From NCBI GenBank assembly GCA_028712075.1, contig JAQTQX010000032.1, forward strand, positions 1-41,641: a DNA stretch of 41,641 nt, written 5' to 3'. Of the stretch, positions 31,272 to 41,154 are shown piece after piece. A program made the translations under genes and the position numbers. Under the pieces are notes generated by a model. That model searched no databases. It was not told the origin of the DNA and saw only the letters and a program-made list of their open reading frames with translations. This DNA is from Desulfuromonadaceae bacterium (GTDB lineage: Bacteria; Desulfobacterota; Desulfuromonadia; Geobacterales; Pseudopelobacteraceae). Each line of letters starts with the position of its first letter. Position 1 is the first letter of the stretch.

Positions 31272-33431
31272 TCACTCCGGCGGGAGCCCTTCCTTCTGTA
31301 CACAGTTTCTGAACTGTTCAAACGCTGATTCCAGCCGCAGCAGTTGCCGGGGAAAATCCTGCAGCTCATTATTTTTTGCCATTTCATCAATAATCATTGC
31401 TCTGTTCTTGATGCGCGGCGCGCCGATGTTTGCTGCCGAGCCTTTGATCGTATGTGCCAGATGGTGAACGTCGTCATACACGCCGCTTTCTGCAGCGGTG
31501 CGCAGCCGCTGTAGCGGTCCGGCACAGTTTGCGATAAACATGGAGATAAACTTCGGCAGCAGTTCATCTCTTCCACCCAGCCGTTCAATCAAACCGGCAC
31601 GATCAAATACGGGGGGGGCAGGTTCAGGGGGAGGATAGGGAGGTTCGTTCAGGTACATTGTTTCATTCGGAGTCCCTGCCAGACGCAGCATCACATCTTG
31701 CAGCGAGGCTGAACTTATCGGTTTGGGGATGAACCCGTCCATCCCGGCTTCCTGACACTTTATCCGGTCGCTTTCGAGTGCATTTGCGGTCATGGCAACG
31801 ATTGGCACATGCCCGCCACGGGAACGTTCGGCAGCTCTTATTTCCTGGGTTGCCTGCAGTCCGTCCATTTCCGGCATCTGCATATCCATAAAAACAAAAT
31901 CAAAATGATGCGCCATGAACAGGTTAAGAGCTTCCCTGCCATTTGAAGCTACAGTCACCGTATGCCCTGCCTTTTCAAGAAAAATTCGTGCCAGCTCCTG
32001 GTTTATCTCGATATCATCGGCCAGCAGTATCGAGAGCGCCCTCAATGATGGAGATGACTTCATGTTCTGCACCAGGGGAGGATCGACAGTTGTACCTTCG
32101 GGCACAGTTACAAATGGGAGCATCACGGTAAAGGTGCTGCCGACATCGGGACGGCTTACAACAGAAATGTGTCCTCCCATAATATCAGTGAGTTTTTGTG
32201 TGATGGCCAGACCCAGACCGGTACCGCCAAAAGAGCGGCTTGTCGATGAATCTGCCTGGGTAAATGGCTGAAAAATCCGCTGGCACACTTCCGTGGACAT
32301 ACCTATGCCGGTGTCACTGATGTCACAACGCAGCATCAGCGGTTCCGTTGCTTCTTCTGAGAGTGTGCATGTAATCGTGATGCTGCCGTGCCGGGTAAAT
32401 TTGACCGCATTACCAACCAGATTGATCAAAATCTGTCTGAACTTGGACCCGTCTCCGGAAATAATAGCCGGACATGTTTCTGCCACACGAATCTGCAGTG
32501 CCACGCCGCTCGCTTCGGCTTTGAGACGCAGGGGAAGGAGCGAGGCTTCAAGAATTTCCCGCAGGTTGAACGGGTAGGAGGCAAGTTCCATCCTTCCAGC
32601 TTCAATCTTGGAAAAGTCCAGAATGTCATTGATTATTTCAAGAAGATTATTTGCTGATACAGTAATGTTCGATACATAGCGCTGCTGTTCGGTGCCAAGG
32701 ATGGTACCGGCAAGCAATTCCGCCATGCCGATAATGCCGTTCATCGGGGTGCGTATTTCGTGGCTCATGGTGGCGAGAAAATCGCTTTTGGCCTTGGTCG
32801 CCGATTCTGCTTGAATCCGGGCTGCTTCAAGTTCGGTAGTGCGTTGCTGAACTTTCTGTTCCAGATTGTGCATATGGTCGCGCAGCATTTCGTAGAGCGA
32901 GGCGTTTTCGATAGCAAACGCGGTGTAGGTCGTGACAATTGAAAGGGCGCTCAGCGTTGACATTTCCAGCCCCGCGTGGGAACCGGCCAGCAGGCCGACG
33001 CACATACCGCGAATACGCGAATGTGTCGCCAGTACATGCAGAATCAGCGTGCCTTCGGCTTCGGACGCCGGGTTGACAATCGGGTGATTCTGGTTGAGTG
33101 CCCAGGAGAAAGTGCCGGAAGAGATTGCCGCGTTGACTTCACGCACGACCCGCTCCTTGCTGTCGGGGGGGTCACACCAGGAAAGATTGAATTCTGAGTC
33201 GTCGTCGATCATATAAATTGCCAGCGCCTCAAACGGGATCAAGCGCTTCATCTGGGCAAAAGCGGTCTGCACGATCAATTCACTCCCCTGAAGTTCCGCA
33301 ACTCCTGATGGGAAATCGCTGCAGGCCGCAACAATATCAAGCAAGGTGACATAGTGTTGATTGGTCTCTTCCAGAAAATCAACCCGCTCCTTGAGGGCCT
33401 GCAGATCAGAGGTCAGATATTGTCCGCTCAT
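31272..33431 (-). CDS. Hybrid sensor histidine kinase (GAF-HisKA-HATPase-REC-HPt)
   Basis: Soluble hybrid kinase of 719 residues. Domain order: N-terminal coiled coil (1-30), GAF-like sensory domain (about 35-185), coiled coil (about 190-215) and HisKA with phosphoacceptor H224 in [12 protein letters not shown]. An HATPase follows with N-box [10 protein letters not shown] (N341), G1 DTGIGM and G2 GGTGLGLA. The receiver has acceptor D516 in [11 protein letters not shown], and the HPt domain has H660 in [13 protein letters not shown]. No transmembrane segments exist, so the signal is cytoplasmic. The ATG overlaps the HDOD gene stop by four bases, so HDOD and kinase probably act in one pathway. 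The internal phosphorelay His-Asp-His is complete; the final receiver target is not in this operon. Confidence 0.94.
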   Translation of the reverse strand: MSGQYLTSDLQALKERVDFLEETNQHYVTLLDIVAACSDFPSGVAELQGSELIVQTAFAQMKRLIPFEALAIYMIDDDSEFNLSWCDPPDSKERVVREVNAAISSGTFSWALNQNHPIVNPASEAEGTLILHVLATHSRIRGMCVGLLAGSHAGLEMSTLSALSIVTTYTAFAIENASLYEMLRDHMHNLEQKVQQRTTELEAARIQAESATKAKSDFLATMSHEIRTPMNGIIGMAELLAGTILGTEQQRYVSNITVSANNLLEIINDILDFSKIEAGRMELASYPFNLREILEASLLPLRLKAEASGVALQIRVAETCPAIISGDGSKFRQILINLVGNAVKFTRHGSITITCTLSEEATEPLMLRCDISDTGIGMSTEVCQRIFQPFTQADSSTSRSFGGTGLGLAITQKLTDIMGGHISVVSRPDVGSTFTVMLPFVTVPEGTTVDPPLVQNMKSSPSLRALSILLADDIEINQELARIFLEKAGHTVTVASNGREALNLFMAHHFDFVFMDMQMPEMDGLQATQEIRAAERSRGGHVPIVAMTANALESDRIKCQEAGMDGFIPKPISSASLQDVMLRLAGTPNETMYLNEPPYPPPEPAPPVFDRAGLIERLGGRDELLPKFISMFIANCAGPLQRLRTAAESGVYDDVHHLAHTIKGSAANIGAPRIKNRAMIIDEMAKNNELQDFPRQLLRLESAFEQFRNCVQKEGLPPE

Positions 33432-34294
33432 GTTACTGCTCCTCCAAGTGCTTTGCTGATTTCCTCAAGTTGATTGTCAATCTGGGCGACTATTTGGGGG
33501 AGCTGGAACGGCGAGACGGTCAAGCGTTCCCAACTGCCGGGAATGAGGGGAGGGACCCGCTCCTCGCCACTTCCGCCAAGTTCCAGAGCATGCGCCAAAA
33601 GATCGGCACAATGCAAAATAGCGCTTTCGCGAGGGAACTGTCCCGCATGATTACAGCGATGGTGGTATTCTACCGGTTCAGTCACCCTGGTCGGGAGCTT
33701 CCAGCGGCGCAGTAGTGCCCCCCCTACATCGGCATGGTCATAGCCGAGCCGTTGTCGCTCAAGCTCGTGGAGGCATTGATTGCTGTTTCGTGCTGTTTCG
33801 ATCATCTCGCGACAGAGGTCGGGAAGTCGCATAAAGAGCAGCAGGCGACCGATATCATGCAGAATGCCCGCCACGAAAAAACGCTCGAGATTTGCTTCGC
33901 GTTGACTCGTTGCAAGTACGCGTGCCGCAAGTGCGGCTCCGATGCTGTGGCGCCAGAAACACTCCATGGTCACCAAATCCTTTGGCAAACCTTTAAAAAC
34001 GCCTATTACAGAAATTGCCAGCGCCAGGTCGCGCACCTGCTGGATGCCGATGATGGTTACTGCCTGGGTGACTGTATCAATTTTTGAAAAATAGCCGAAG
34101 AGCGGACTGTTGGCCAGCTTGAGAATACGTGCCGCAAGTCCCTGGTCTTCGGAAAGTACTTTGGCAATATCGGCAATCGAACTGCGCGGATGGTTGATGG
34201 TCTCGTCAAGGCGGGAATACAGTAGTGGCAGTGACGGCACCGATGAAACATCGGAGAGAAGTTCATCGAGGGTAACGGGTTTATTGTGCGACAA
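33428..34294 (-). CDS. HDOD domain signalling protein
   Basis: Protein of 288 residues with an HDOD domain (about 10-215), a catalytically degenerate relative of HD hydrolases. Visible are [60 protein letters not shown] and [13 protein letters not shown] (the remaining HD pair). I place the start at TTG 34294 because GGAGG lies seven bases upstream; the in-frame TTG at 34312 lies before that site. It overlaps the preceding small gene by 14 bases and the kinase by four. HDOD proteins commonly serve signalling with histidine kinases or cyclic di-GMP pathways; the ligand is unknown. Confidence 0.9.
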   Translation of the reverse strand: MSHNKPVTLDELLSDVSSVPSLPLLYSRLDETINHPRSSIADIAKVLSEDQGLAARILKLANSPLFGYFSKIDTVTQAVTIIGIQQVRDLALAISVIGVFKGLPKDLVTMECFWRHSIGAALAARVLATSQREANLERFFVAGILHDIGRLLLFMRLPDLCREMIETARNSNQCLHELERQRLGYDHADVGGALLRRWKLPTRVTEPVEYHHRCNHAGQFPRESAILHCADLLAHALELGGSGEERVPPLIPGSWERLTVSPFQLPQIVAQIDNQLEEISKALGGAVT

Positions 34295-34622
34295 TGGTGA
34301 GCCTCCGTGCAAGGCAGACCCTCATAAGTTCTTTGATCACCGGGTGCTGAACATCATTCAAGCGGAATATCTCATCTACAGCCTGTTCTGCGGCAGCTAA
34401 CACGACAGGATCAATCTCGGAATTTTCGCGTGTCGCTTCAATATCCGTTCCGTCGGGGCCATGCAGGATGTCTGCCTCTGTTACGCCCCACGTTCGGAAT
34501 ATTTTGATCTGCTTTTCGGCAAGCTCTGCCTCGGCGGGAAGTATCAGTCTGCCGCTTCTGTCACGGACATCCGCTTTCAGAATCATCCCTGCTTCCAGAA
34601 GATCTATTGGTATGATTGCCAT
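34281..34622 (-). CDS. Small protein, N-terminal segment resembling HD-GYP/HDOD-associated domains
   Basis: Protein of 113 residues beginning MAIIPIDLLEAGMILKADVR followed by DRSGRLILPAE. This short beta-rich pattern often precedes HD-GYP or HDOD domains as a separate small module. The C-terminal half is helical (PVVLAAAEQAVDEIFRLNDV...). It overlaps the HDOD gene, so the original arrangement could be a split of one longer protein. Function is unknown. It is the first gene of the signalling run. Confidence 0.7.
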   Translation of the reverse strand: MAIIPIDLLEAGMILKADVRDRSGRLILPAEAELAEKQIKIFRTWGVTEADILHGPDGTDIEATRENSEIDPVVLAAAEQAVDEIFRLNDVQHPVIKELMRVCLARRLTIVAQ

Positions 34623-34722
34623 CTCAGAACGCCCCGCGAGACAGATTTTCAGCTGTGACGAACGGTATGTATGTTGTCACGCTATGTTCCCTGTGGGATA
34701 TAATACGAGTAAGCGAAGCGTA

Positions 34723-34929
34723 TCAGTGTCTGCGACTGAAATCGCGAAATGCGCTTTTGGGGGGAGGTGGCTCTGGCTTTTTGGGAGCAGTGGCATCCCA
34801 GATCATTTTGGATAGCCCGCGCTCGATTGGGAACATGGTGAGTGCAAACAGAAAAAAGCCAAGGAACGCCAAAGCAAATACGAAAAGCATTCCGAGGGAA
34901 ACAAGCAGCGCTTCTATTATGACCGGCAT
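34723..34929 (-). CDS. Small membrane protein
   Basis: Frame of 68 residues with one long hydrophobic region (MPVIIEALLVSLGMLFVFAL and following LAFLGFFLFALTMF) and a proline- and lysine-rich cytoplasmic tail (APKKPEPPPPKSAFRDFSR). G-rich sequence (GGGGG) lies about nine bases upstream of the ATG. The coherent membrane topology favours a real gene. No family is recognised. It stands alone, 100 bases upstream of the signalling run on the same strand. Confidence 0.55.
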   Translation of the reverse strand: MPVIIEALLVSLGMLFVFALAFLGFFLFALTMFPIERGLSKMIWDATAPKKPEPPPPKSAFRDFSRRH

Positions 34930-35149
34930 AAATGCCCCCGCAACTGAAAAAAGGATTTCATATCTGACTGTAAGTATACACGATGAATATAAAATTGGAA
35001 GTCTTCATTGATCATACGGTAAGGAGATTTGTGGTACCGGTTGTTGAAAAAAATGGTGCAATTTTTTTGAATTTTGGGGTATTGTACACAGCTTAATGAG
35101 GTGCGTTTTCGTCCTCAGTTCATAATTTACAGAGAATCTGGAGATTACC

Positions 35150-36514
35150 TTGGCAACTAACGAACGAAGTTTCATCAATACTGTGTGGGATTTTTTCTGC
35201 TCTCTCAAGCTGACCCTTTTTCTGTTGATCTCACTAGCCCTGACATCAATAATCGGTACGGTTCTTCCTCAAGGGGCCGTGCCACCTGAATACATTGCTT
35301 CAATCAGCCCTACCAAGTTTCAGATATATACAAAGCTGGGTTTTTTTGACATGTACCACTCCTGGTGGTTCATTGCCCTGCTCTATGTATTCAGCCTTAA
35401 TCTGGTCTCCTGTTCGATCAAGCGTCTGCCGCATGTTTTTAAATTTATCAGCGAACCGACCCTGGTGCTGGGAGAAGGTCTGCGCAACTCATTTTCGTTA
35501 AAAAAAGAGCTGTCGTTTTCCGGATCTGCCGAAAAGGCCAAGGAACGACTGGCTGAATTTCTCAGGAAAGAGTTTTCTACACCGGTCATAACGGAGCATA
35601 ATGGCGAGTTCCACCTCTTTGCGCAAAAAACAGCCTGGTGCCGATTGGGTGTATATGTTGTTCACTTCAGTATTCTGGTAATCTTTGTCGGGGCGATTAT
35701 CGGCTCACTGTACGGATTCAAGGGATATGTAAATATTGTTGAGGGGACCGGTGCCAGCGCATTTCAGGGGCGTAACGGCCAGCAGATTCCGCTCGGCTTT
35801 GAAGTCTTTTGCGAGAAGTTCAACGTAGAATTTTATGCCAGCGGGGCTCCGAAAGAATTCAGAAGTACTCTGACGGTTCTTGAAAACGGCAAGCCGGTTC
35901 CTGGCTATTCACGGGTGAAGGTTATAGTTAATGAGCCGATGACCTATAAGGGTATCACCTTTTACCAGTCAAGTTATGGCAGGGCCAGTGAGGGGGGCGA
36001 GCATTACGTAACGGTGGCACAACGAGGCGGCGGAACCCCGGAAAAGTACACTGTTCGCGAAGGAGTAACCGTTACCCTGAAAGATGGTACGAGTTTCAGG
36101 CTGCTGGAAGCGACGGATGAAGTCCGCCAGTTTGCTCCCGGTTTCTCCGGCCCGGCAGCTCGTATGGAGGTGACTCGTAAAGGCGCAGCTCCGCAAATTT
36201 TCATAGTGTTCAAGGACTTCCCCGAGGTGAATGCACAGCGCGGCGATGCTCTGATTTTTGGTTATGAGGGTTCGAACGCCAAGCAGTATACCGGCCTGCA
36301 GGTTGCCAATGATCCGGGCGTCTGGGTGGTCTGGCTCGGGTGCACCCTGATGGTGGTCGGTATTGGCATTGCCTTCTTTATGTCACACAAGCGTATGTGG
36401 GTGGTTGTATCAAAAGGGCATGCCCGTCTGTATGGCAATGCCAGCAAGAATCAGGCTGCATTTCAAATGCAGTTTGAAGATATTTCTGAAAAATTCCAGG
36501 AAATTAAAATTTAA
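35150..36514 (+). CDS. resB: Cytochrome c biogenesis protein ResB/Ccs1
   Basis: One half of the system II cytochrome c haem lyase. The 454-residue product has the family pattern of three N-terminal membrane segments (about 20-40, 70-90, 165-185), a large periplasmic domain (about 190-400) and a last membrane segment (about 410-430). SLKLTLFLLISLALTSIIGT near the N-terminus, and NEPMTYKGITFYQSSYG in the periplasmic part, are typical. The start is a TTG at 35150 preceded by GGAG at six bases. It couples with ccsA 17 bases downstream. It delivers apocytochrome to haem for thioether bond formation; c-type cytochrome-rich physiology fits. Confidence 0.93.
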   Translation: MATNERSFINTVWDFFCSLKLTLFLLISLALTSIIGTVLPQGAVPPEYIASISPTKFQIYTKLGFFDMYHSWWFIALLYVFSLNLVSCSIKRLPHVFKFISEPTLVLGEGLRNSFSLKKELSFSGSAEKAKERLAEFLRKEFSTPVITEHNGEFHLFAQKTAWCRLGVYVVHFSILVIFVGAIIGSLYGFKGYVNIVEGTGASAFQGRNGQQIPLGFEVFCEKFNVEFYASGAPKEFRSTLTVLENGKPVPGYSRVKVIVNEPMTYKGITFYQSSYGRASEGGEHYVTVAQRGGGTPEKYTVREGVTVTLKDGTSFRLLEATDEVRQFAPGFSGPAARMEVTRKGAAPQIFIVFKDFPEVNAQRGDALIFGYEGSNAKQYTGLQVANDPGVWVVWLGCTLMVVGIGIAFFMSHKRMWVVVSKGHARLYGNASKNQAAFQMQFEDISEKFQEIKI

Positions 36515-36531
36515 GGGAGGTTACGTTCTTT

Positions 36532-37389
36532 ATGACCAGTTCCATGCTGTTTAACGTTACAACTTTTACCTACTTGATCTCCATGATCATTTTCTTTGCA
36601 TTTCTCGCCAGCAAAAACAAGTCGCTTGGTCTTGCCGGCAGCTTTGTTGCGTACGCAGGTCTGGCCGTTCAAACGGTGGCCATTGCTCTCCGTTGGAAAG
36701 AGTCGTACGACATGGGCGTCGGGCATGCCCCCATGTCCAACCTGTATGAATCGATCGTGTTCTTCACCTGGACGATCATTCTGATTTTTGCCTATATTGA
36801 TATTCGCTATAAATACCGGGTTGTTGGTGCCTTTGTCGTTCCGTTTGCGCTGCTGGGTATGGCGTGGGCACAACTCGGCATGAACACCGGTATCGAGCCG
36901 CTCGTTCCCGCTCTGCAGAGCAACTGGTTGCTGTATCACGTTATTACCTGTTTTCTTGGCTATGCAGCATTTGCCGTTGCATGCGGAATTTCAACCATGT
37001 ACCTGATAAAAACCGCTGTTGAAGGGACAAATTCTTCTGCTTCGGCCGGAGGACTGATGTCAATGTTTCCTCCTTTAAAGGTGCTGGATGATCTCAATTA
37101 TCGTGCAATTATGATCGGTTTTCCGCTTCTGACCCTTGGTATCATTACCGGTGCCGCCTGGGCCAACTATGCCTGGGGAACATACTGGAGTTGGGACCCG
37201 AAGGAAACATGGTCACTGATCGTCTGGTTTGTGTATGCAGCATTTCTCCACGCCCGCATCACCAAAGGATGGGTTGGCAAGCGCGCTGCCTGGCTATCGG
37301 TCATCGGTTTTGCGGCCACAATATTTTGTTATCTCGGGGTCAATCTGTTCCTCTCCGGTCTGCATAGCTACGGCAGCTCAAAAATGTAG
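36532..37389 (+). CDS. ccsA: Cytochrome c biogenesis protein CcsA/CcsB
   Basis: Haem-handling membrane half of the system II cytochrome c synthase, 285 residues with eight hydrophobic segments. The tryptophan-rich WGTYWSWDPKETWSLIVWF motif (about 217-235) binds haem, and conserved histidines occur in GHAPMSNLYES and in the periplasmic loops. Length and motif match the family. GGGAGG lies upstream of the ATG. It follows resB after 17 bases and is followed by a terminator, so resB-ccsA is a two-gene operon. Confidence 0.95.
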   Translation: MTSSMLFNVTTFTYLISMIIFFAFLASKNKSLGLAGSFVAYAGLAVQTVAIALRWKESYDMGVGHAPMSNLYESIVFFTWTIILIFAYIDIRYKYRVVGAFVVPFALLGMAWAQLGMNTGIEPLVPALQSNWLLYHVITCFLGYAAFAVACGISTMYLIKTAVEGTNSSASAGGLMSMFPPLKVLDDLNYRAIMIGFPLLTLGIITGAAWANYAWGTYWSWDPKETWSLIVWFVYAAFLHARITKGWVGKRAAWLSVIGFAATIFCYLGVNLFLSGLHSYGSSKM

Positions 37390-37428
37390 CCGGAGCAATG
37401 TTGTGCTCTGTGGCATACATTATTAACT

Positions 37429-37470
37429 ATGCGGGTGAACGCAGTGTTGTGTTTACCCGCATTTCTTTTG
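37429..37470 (+). terminator. Rho-independent terminator after ccsA
   Basis: ATGCGGGTGAAC (37429-37440) pairs with GTTTACCCGCAT (37451-37462), with one G-T wobble, around a 10-base loop, and TTCTTTTG follows. This is a strong terminator for the resB-ccsA transcript and separates it from the glycosyltransferase genes. Confidence 0.85.
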
Positions 37471-37495
37471 CGCGTCATATCACAAAGGGAACAGT

Positions 37496-38446
37496 CTGTC
37501 TGAATTTACCGTAATAATTCCCGTAAAACCGGGAGGCTACGTAGCTGCTTGCGAGCATCTCAGAAAAATCGCTCCCGATGACTCGGGGTACGAGATCATT
37601 CTTGCAGAGGGGTGTGCGCCAAGCCGACAGCGAAATCTCGCGGCTCGGGAGGCGCTCGGTGATATGCTGTATTTTCTTGATGATGATGCGTTGATCTCTC
37701 CTGATAATTTTATCCGGTGCGGCAGTGGCATGCATAATCCTGTTATTGCAGCGGTCGGGGGGCCATCGATTACACCGGATAGCGATAGCTGGCTACAAAA
37801 GCTGTTCGGGAGTGCGCTTGCTTCCTCATTCGGTTCCGGTGCTGTGCATAATCGTTATCGCCAGCATGGCGAACCGCGTCTTACAACTGACAAGGAGCTG
37901 ATTCTGTGCAATCTTGCGGTGCGCCGTTCGGTATTTATCGATCTTGGCGGTTTTAATGAAAGTTTGTATCCGAACGAGGAAAATGAATTTTTGGAGAGAG
38001 TAGCCTCAGCCGGCTATTCTGTTCTTCATGATCCTTGTATGTATGTGTCCCGGAGCCAACGCAAAACTTTGAAGGCATTTATCCGTCAAATGTTTAGTTA
38101 TGGTCGCGGCAGAGCGCAGCAGTCTCTGATGACGTCATCATATTCCATGACGAGTTTTATTCCGTTGTTTTTTGTTGCGTATCTGGCTCTGTGCCTGATG
38201 TGCCTGAAGTTTATGTTGTTGCTGCTGCCACTCGTGGTATACCTGACCCTTGCGTTCGCGAGTTCACTGTGGGAATATCGTCGGACGAAAGCCTCGTTTT
38301 CCCTGCTGCTTCTGGGGATTTTTCCGCTCATGCATGTCGTGAATGGACTTGGCTTGTTTTATGGGCTGATAACCGGGAGACCGAAACCGATCCATGATGA
38401 TGCAATACGGATTCGAAGAATAAAAAGTTTTACAGAGTGGCTATAA
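37496..38446 (+). CDS. Family 2 glycosyltransferase, probable CTG start
   Basis: GT2 enzyme of 316 residues. The N-terminal beta-strand FTVIIPVKPGGYVAACEHL, the LAEGCAPSRQRNLAAREALG donor region and the DXD-type MLYFLDDDALISPDN lie in one open frame. The first ATG in frame is at 37664, after the N-terminal fold. No ATG, GTG or TTG exists in frame between the preceding stop and 37664. A CTG at 37496 with AAAGGGA five bases upstream is the best start. The C-terminal part (about 215-300) has two or three hydrophobic segments, so it is membrane-anchored. An alternative is an unusual ATT/ATA start or a sequencing error. Confidence 0.8.
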   Translation: MSEFTVIIPVKPGGYVAACEHLRKIAPDDSGYEIILAEGCAPSRQRNLAAREALGDMLYFLDDDALISPDNFIRCGSGMHNPVIAAVGGPSITPDSDSWLQKLFGSALASSFGSGAVHNRYRQHGEPRLTTDKELILCNLAVRRSVFIDLGGFNESLYPNEENEFLERVASAGYSVLHDPCMYVSRSQRKTLKAFIRQMFSYGRGRAQQSLMTSSYSMTSFIPLFFVAYLALCLMCLKFMLLLLPLVVYLTLAFASSLWEYRRTKASFSLLLLGIFPLMHVVNGLGLFYGLITGRPKPIHDDAIRIRRIKSFTEWL

Positions 38447-38506
38447 CATGGTCGGATTCGACCGGTTCACTATCTGATGCAATGATTTTTCACTGCCGTT
38501 TCACCG

Positions 38507-39463
38507 ATGGAGATGAACGTGGATTTAAGTATCGTCGTACCGATATACAACGAGCAGGACAACGTACAGGAGCTTTATACCGCGATAGCATCTTCGTTGC
38601 AGGCAATGGGGTGTTCGTATGAGATTATCATGGTTGACGACGGCTCCTCGGATGGTTCCTACCAGATTCTGACCGGTCTTGCATCAAGGGATGCCTCATT
38701 GAAGGTTATCCGTTTTCGAAGAAATTTCGGTCAGACGGCTGCAATGTCTGCCGGATTTGATAATGCTGCGGGAGAGATTATTATTCCGATGGATGGTGAT
38801 CTGCAGAATGATCCGGCCGATATATCGCGTCTGGTCGAGAAAATACATGAAGGCTTTGATGTCGTCTCTGGTTGGCGCCGTGACCGCAAAGACACCTTTA
38901 TCACCCGTAAAATCCCTTCATTGCTGGCAAATGCCATGATCTCCCGCCTGACAGGTGTTCATCTGCACGACTACGGATGCACGCTCAAGGCATATCGTCG
39001 GGAAGTGCTTGACGGCATCAACCTGTATGGAGAAATGCATCGATTTGTTCCGGCACTGGCATCGCAGTTCGGGGCACATGTAACGGAGTTACCGGTCAAT
39101 CATTTCCCCCGCATTCACGGAGTCAGCAAATACGGCATCTCTCGTACGTTACGAGTCGTTCTTGATTTAATGACGGTGAAGTTTCTGTTGGTCTATTCTA
39201 CCAAGCCGATACAACTGTTCGGAAAATGGGGCATCTATACGATACTGGCTGGCATTGGCACCGGAACGATGACCCTTTATATGAAATTCTTTGAGCATTT
39301 CAGCATGAACAGAAATCCGCTGCTGATACTTACGGCATTTCTGATGTTTATGGGAATCCAGTTTATCGTGTTGGGACTGCTTGGCGAACTGAATACGAGA
39401 ACTTATTTTGAGTCGCAAAACAAGCCTATTTATGTTGTAAGAAACAGGATAAACCTTGACTGA
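38507..39463 (+). CDS. Polyprenyl-phosphate sugar transferase, ArnC/GtrB-like GT2
   Basis: GT2 of 318 residues of the dolichol-phosphate mannosyltransferase-like group. It has VDLSIVVPIYNEQDNVQELY, IIMVDDGSSDGSY, the RRNFGQTAAMSAGFDNAAGE segment, IIPMDGDLQNDPADI (DXD), the HDYGCTLKAYRREVL region and two C-terminal membrane segments (about 235-262 and 276-300). Such proteins put a sugar on undecaprenyl phosphate for later transfer outside. The YfhO-type protein upstream could use such a donor. Start ATG 38507 or 38513; no strong ribosome-binding site decides. Confidence 0.9.
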   Translation: MEMNVDLSIVVPIYNEQDNVQELYTAIASSLQAMGCSYEIIMVDDGSSDGSYQILTGLASRDASLKVIRFRRNFGQTAAMSAGFDNAAGEIIIPMDGDLQNDPADISRLVEKIHEGFDVVSGWRRDRKDTFITRKIPSLLANAMISRLTGVHLHDYGCTLKAYRREVLDGINLYGEMHRFVPALASQFGAHVTELPVNHFPRIHGVSKYGISRTLRVVLDLMTVKFLLVYSTKPIQLFGKWGIYTILAGIGTGTMTLYMKFFEHFSMNRNPLLILTAFLMFMGIQFIVLGLLGELNTRTYFESQNKPIYVVRNRINLD

Positions 39464-40634
39464 AAACGCATTGCGCGTGCTCATGATCGCTCCGACCCCC
39501 TATTTTGCCGATCGGGGGTGCCATGTCAGAATCTATGAAGAAGCACGGGCACTGACCAGGATGGGGCATGACGTGTGCGTAGCAACCTATCATCTCGGGC
39601 GCGACATGCCGGGAGTGCGCGTAGTACGGACGCCACCTGTCCCGTGGTATCGCAAACTGGAAGCTGGCCCTTCCTGGCATAAACCGTACCTGGATGTCCT
39701 TCTTCTCCTCAGAGCTTTATCTGAAATCCGTTCGTTCCATCCTCACCTTATCCACGCTCATCTTCACGAGGGGGCACTGATCGGGACCATCCTCTCGCGG
39801 CTGTTTCGAATCCCCCTGCTGTTCGATTATCAGGGGAGCCTGAGCGGCGAGTCCCTCAACCACGGTTTTTTTCGTGAACAATCGCTACTTTCCCGGCTGT
39901 TCAAAGCTGCTGAACTTTTCATAGACCGGCGTGGAGACATGATTATTACCAGTTCAGAAAACGGGCGTCAGGAACTGGTAAAAAAGTGGGGGATACCATC
40001 GGAAAAAGTGGTCAATCTTATTGACGGCGTGGATACGGAAGAGTTTCGACCGCACTCGCAAAGCGAAGCCAGACGCACTCTTGGCATACCTGACAACATG
40101 AGGGTGGTTGTTTACCTTGGATTGTTTAATCAGTACCAGGGAATCGACCTGCTGTTCGACGTCATAGCGTTAGTAAAGGCAGAATCACCCGATGTCAGTT
40201 TTTTACTGATGGGATTCCCGGATACAGAATACCGTGCTAAGGCTTTTAAAATGGGCATTGCAGACGTAATAATGTTCACAGGGAGAGTTGATTACGACCG
40301 CGCTCCGCTCTTTTTAAGTGCAGGTGATCTCGCTGTATCTCCGAAAATATCGCTGACGGAGGCAAATGGCAAGCTGTTTAACTATATGGCCTGCGGACTG
40401 CCGACAGTCGTTTTTGACAACCAGATCAATCGGGAAATTCTTGGTGATGATGGGATTTACGTTGAATATGGCAATGCTGACTTGCTTGCAAAAACAATAA
40501 GTTCAACCATTCATGATGACGTTTTATTGGAATCGTTATCAATACGGGTCAGAGAAAGGGCGGATATGCTGCATTCCTGGAGTTCAAGATCACTATCTCT
40601 CGATGCAGTTTATAAAAAATTATTGGCACCTTAA
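39456..40634 (+). CDS. Family 4 glycosyltransferase
   Basis: GT-B glycosyltransferase of 392 residues. It opens with LRVLMIAPTPYFADRGCHVR, with the N-terminal domain containing HAHLHEGALIGTIL and PLLFDYQGSLSGES. The donor half has VVYLGLFNQYQGIDLLFDV, VIMFTGRVDYDRAPLFLSAG, DLAVSPKISLTEANGKLFNY and MACGLPTVVFD. The TTG start at 39456 overlaps the previous stop by eight bases and follows AGGAT; later in-frame starts would trim the first strand. It ends the second glycosyltransferase group. Sugar specificity is unknown. Confidence 0.9.
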   Translation: MTENALRVLMIAPTPYFADRGCHVRIYEEARALTRMGHDVCVATYHLGRDMPGVRVVRTPPVPWYRKLEAGPSWHKPYLDVLLLLRALSEIRSFHPHLIHAHLHEGALIGTILSRLFRIPLLFDYQGSLSGESLNHGFFREQSLLSRLFKAAELFIDRRGDMIITSSENGRQELVKKWGIPSEKVVNLIDGVDTEEFRPHSQSEARRTLGIPDNMRVVVYLGLFNQYQGIDLLFDVIALVKAESPDVSFLLMGFPDTEYRAKAFKMGIADVIMFTGRVDYDRAPLFLSAGDLAVSPKISLTEANGKLFNYMACGLPTVVFDNQINREILGDDGIYVEYGNADLLAKTISSTIHDDVLLESLSIRVRERADMLHSWSSRSLSLDAVYKKLLAP

Positions 40635-40680
40635 TGCAGTTCCTTTTGACGAAAAATACAAAGTATCAGTTAAAATAATA

Positions 40681-40709
40681 TTGACACATAATTTCAGATT
40701 TGCTATATA
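40681..40709 (+). promoter_or_regulatory. Sigma-70 type promoter of tRNA-Gly
   Basis: TTGACA at 40681-40686 and TATATA at 40704-40709 are separated by 17 bases, a near-consensus promoter. The tRNA begins 15 bases after the -10 box. Confidence 0.85.
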
Positions 40710-40723
40710 ACGAAGCCTCGCAA

Positions 40724-40798
<75 letters not shown>

Positions 40799-40858
40799 TT
40801 TAAACACATAGAATCATTCATGATTCTTGGCGATTTGCCCCGACTATCACTAAAGCTT

Positions 40859-41109
40859 TCACCAAAAAGTTCTAGAAGGTAGATTCGGGGCTTCGTTCAT
40901 CTGCGGAAAATCAGGCTGTTGCGTGTGGTAGGGAACAACTTGACCGTACCCGATTGTTGCCGATTGCTTCATTTTTGGTTCTGCGAAGCCTCTGCCGAAG
41001 TATTCCAGAATCTGCCAGAAATCCTCTTCAAGCCCTTCGATGTAATCTCCGTAGACTTCACAGATCATCTGCTTTGACCCATGAGCCGTACCAGAAGATT
41101 CGTATCAAT
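40859..41109 (-). pseudogene. Tyrosine integrase C-terminal relic, frameshifted
   Basis: The minus strand gives QMICEVYGDYIEGLEEDFW and ILEYFGRGFAEPK (within 40859-41068). This matches the C-terminal end of tRNA-targeting phage/ICE integrases, with the presumed active-site Tyr in EVYGDY. Just upstream in another frame is IDTNLLVRLMGQSR (up to 41109), matching the LLVxLMGH box that precedes it. A few bases seem deleted between them. The N-terminal two thirds are missing. It points toward the tRNA-Gly gene, as usual for integrases at attachment sites. The recognition is by motif; no attachment repeat was seen. Confidence 0.7.
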
Positions 41110-41154
41110 CTTTAACGCAAAAAAATAGTAACAACAGTCACTTAATGTGATTTG

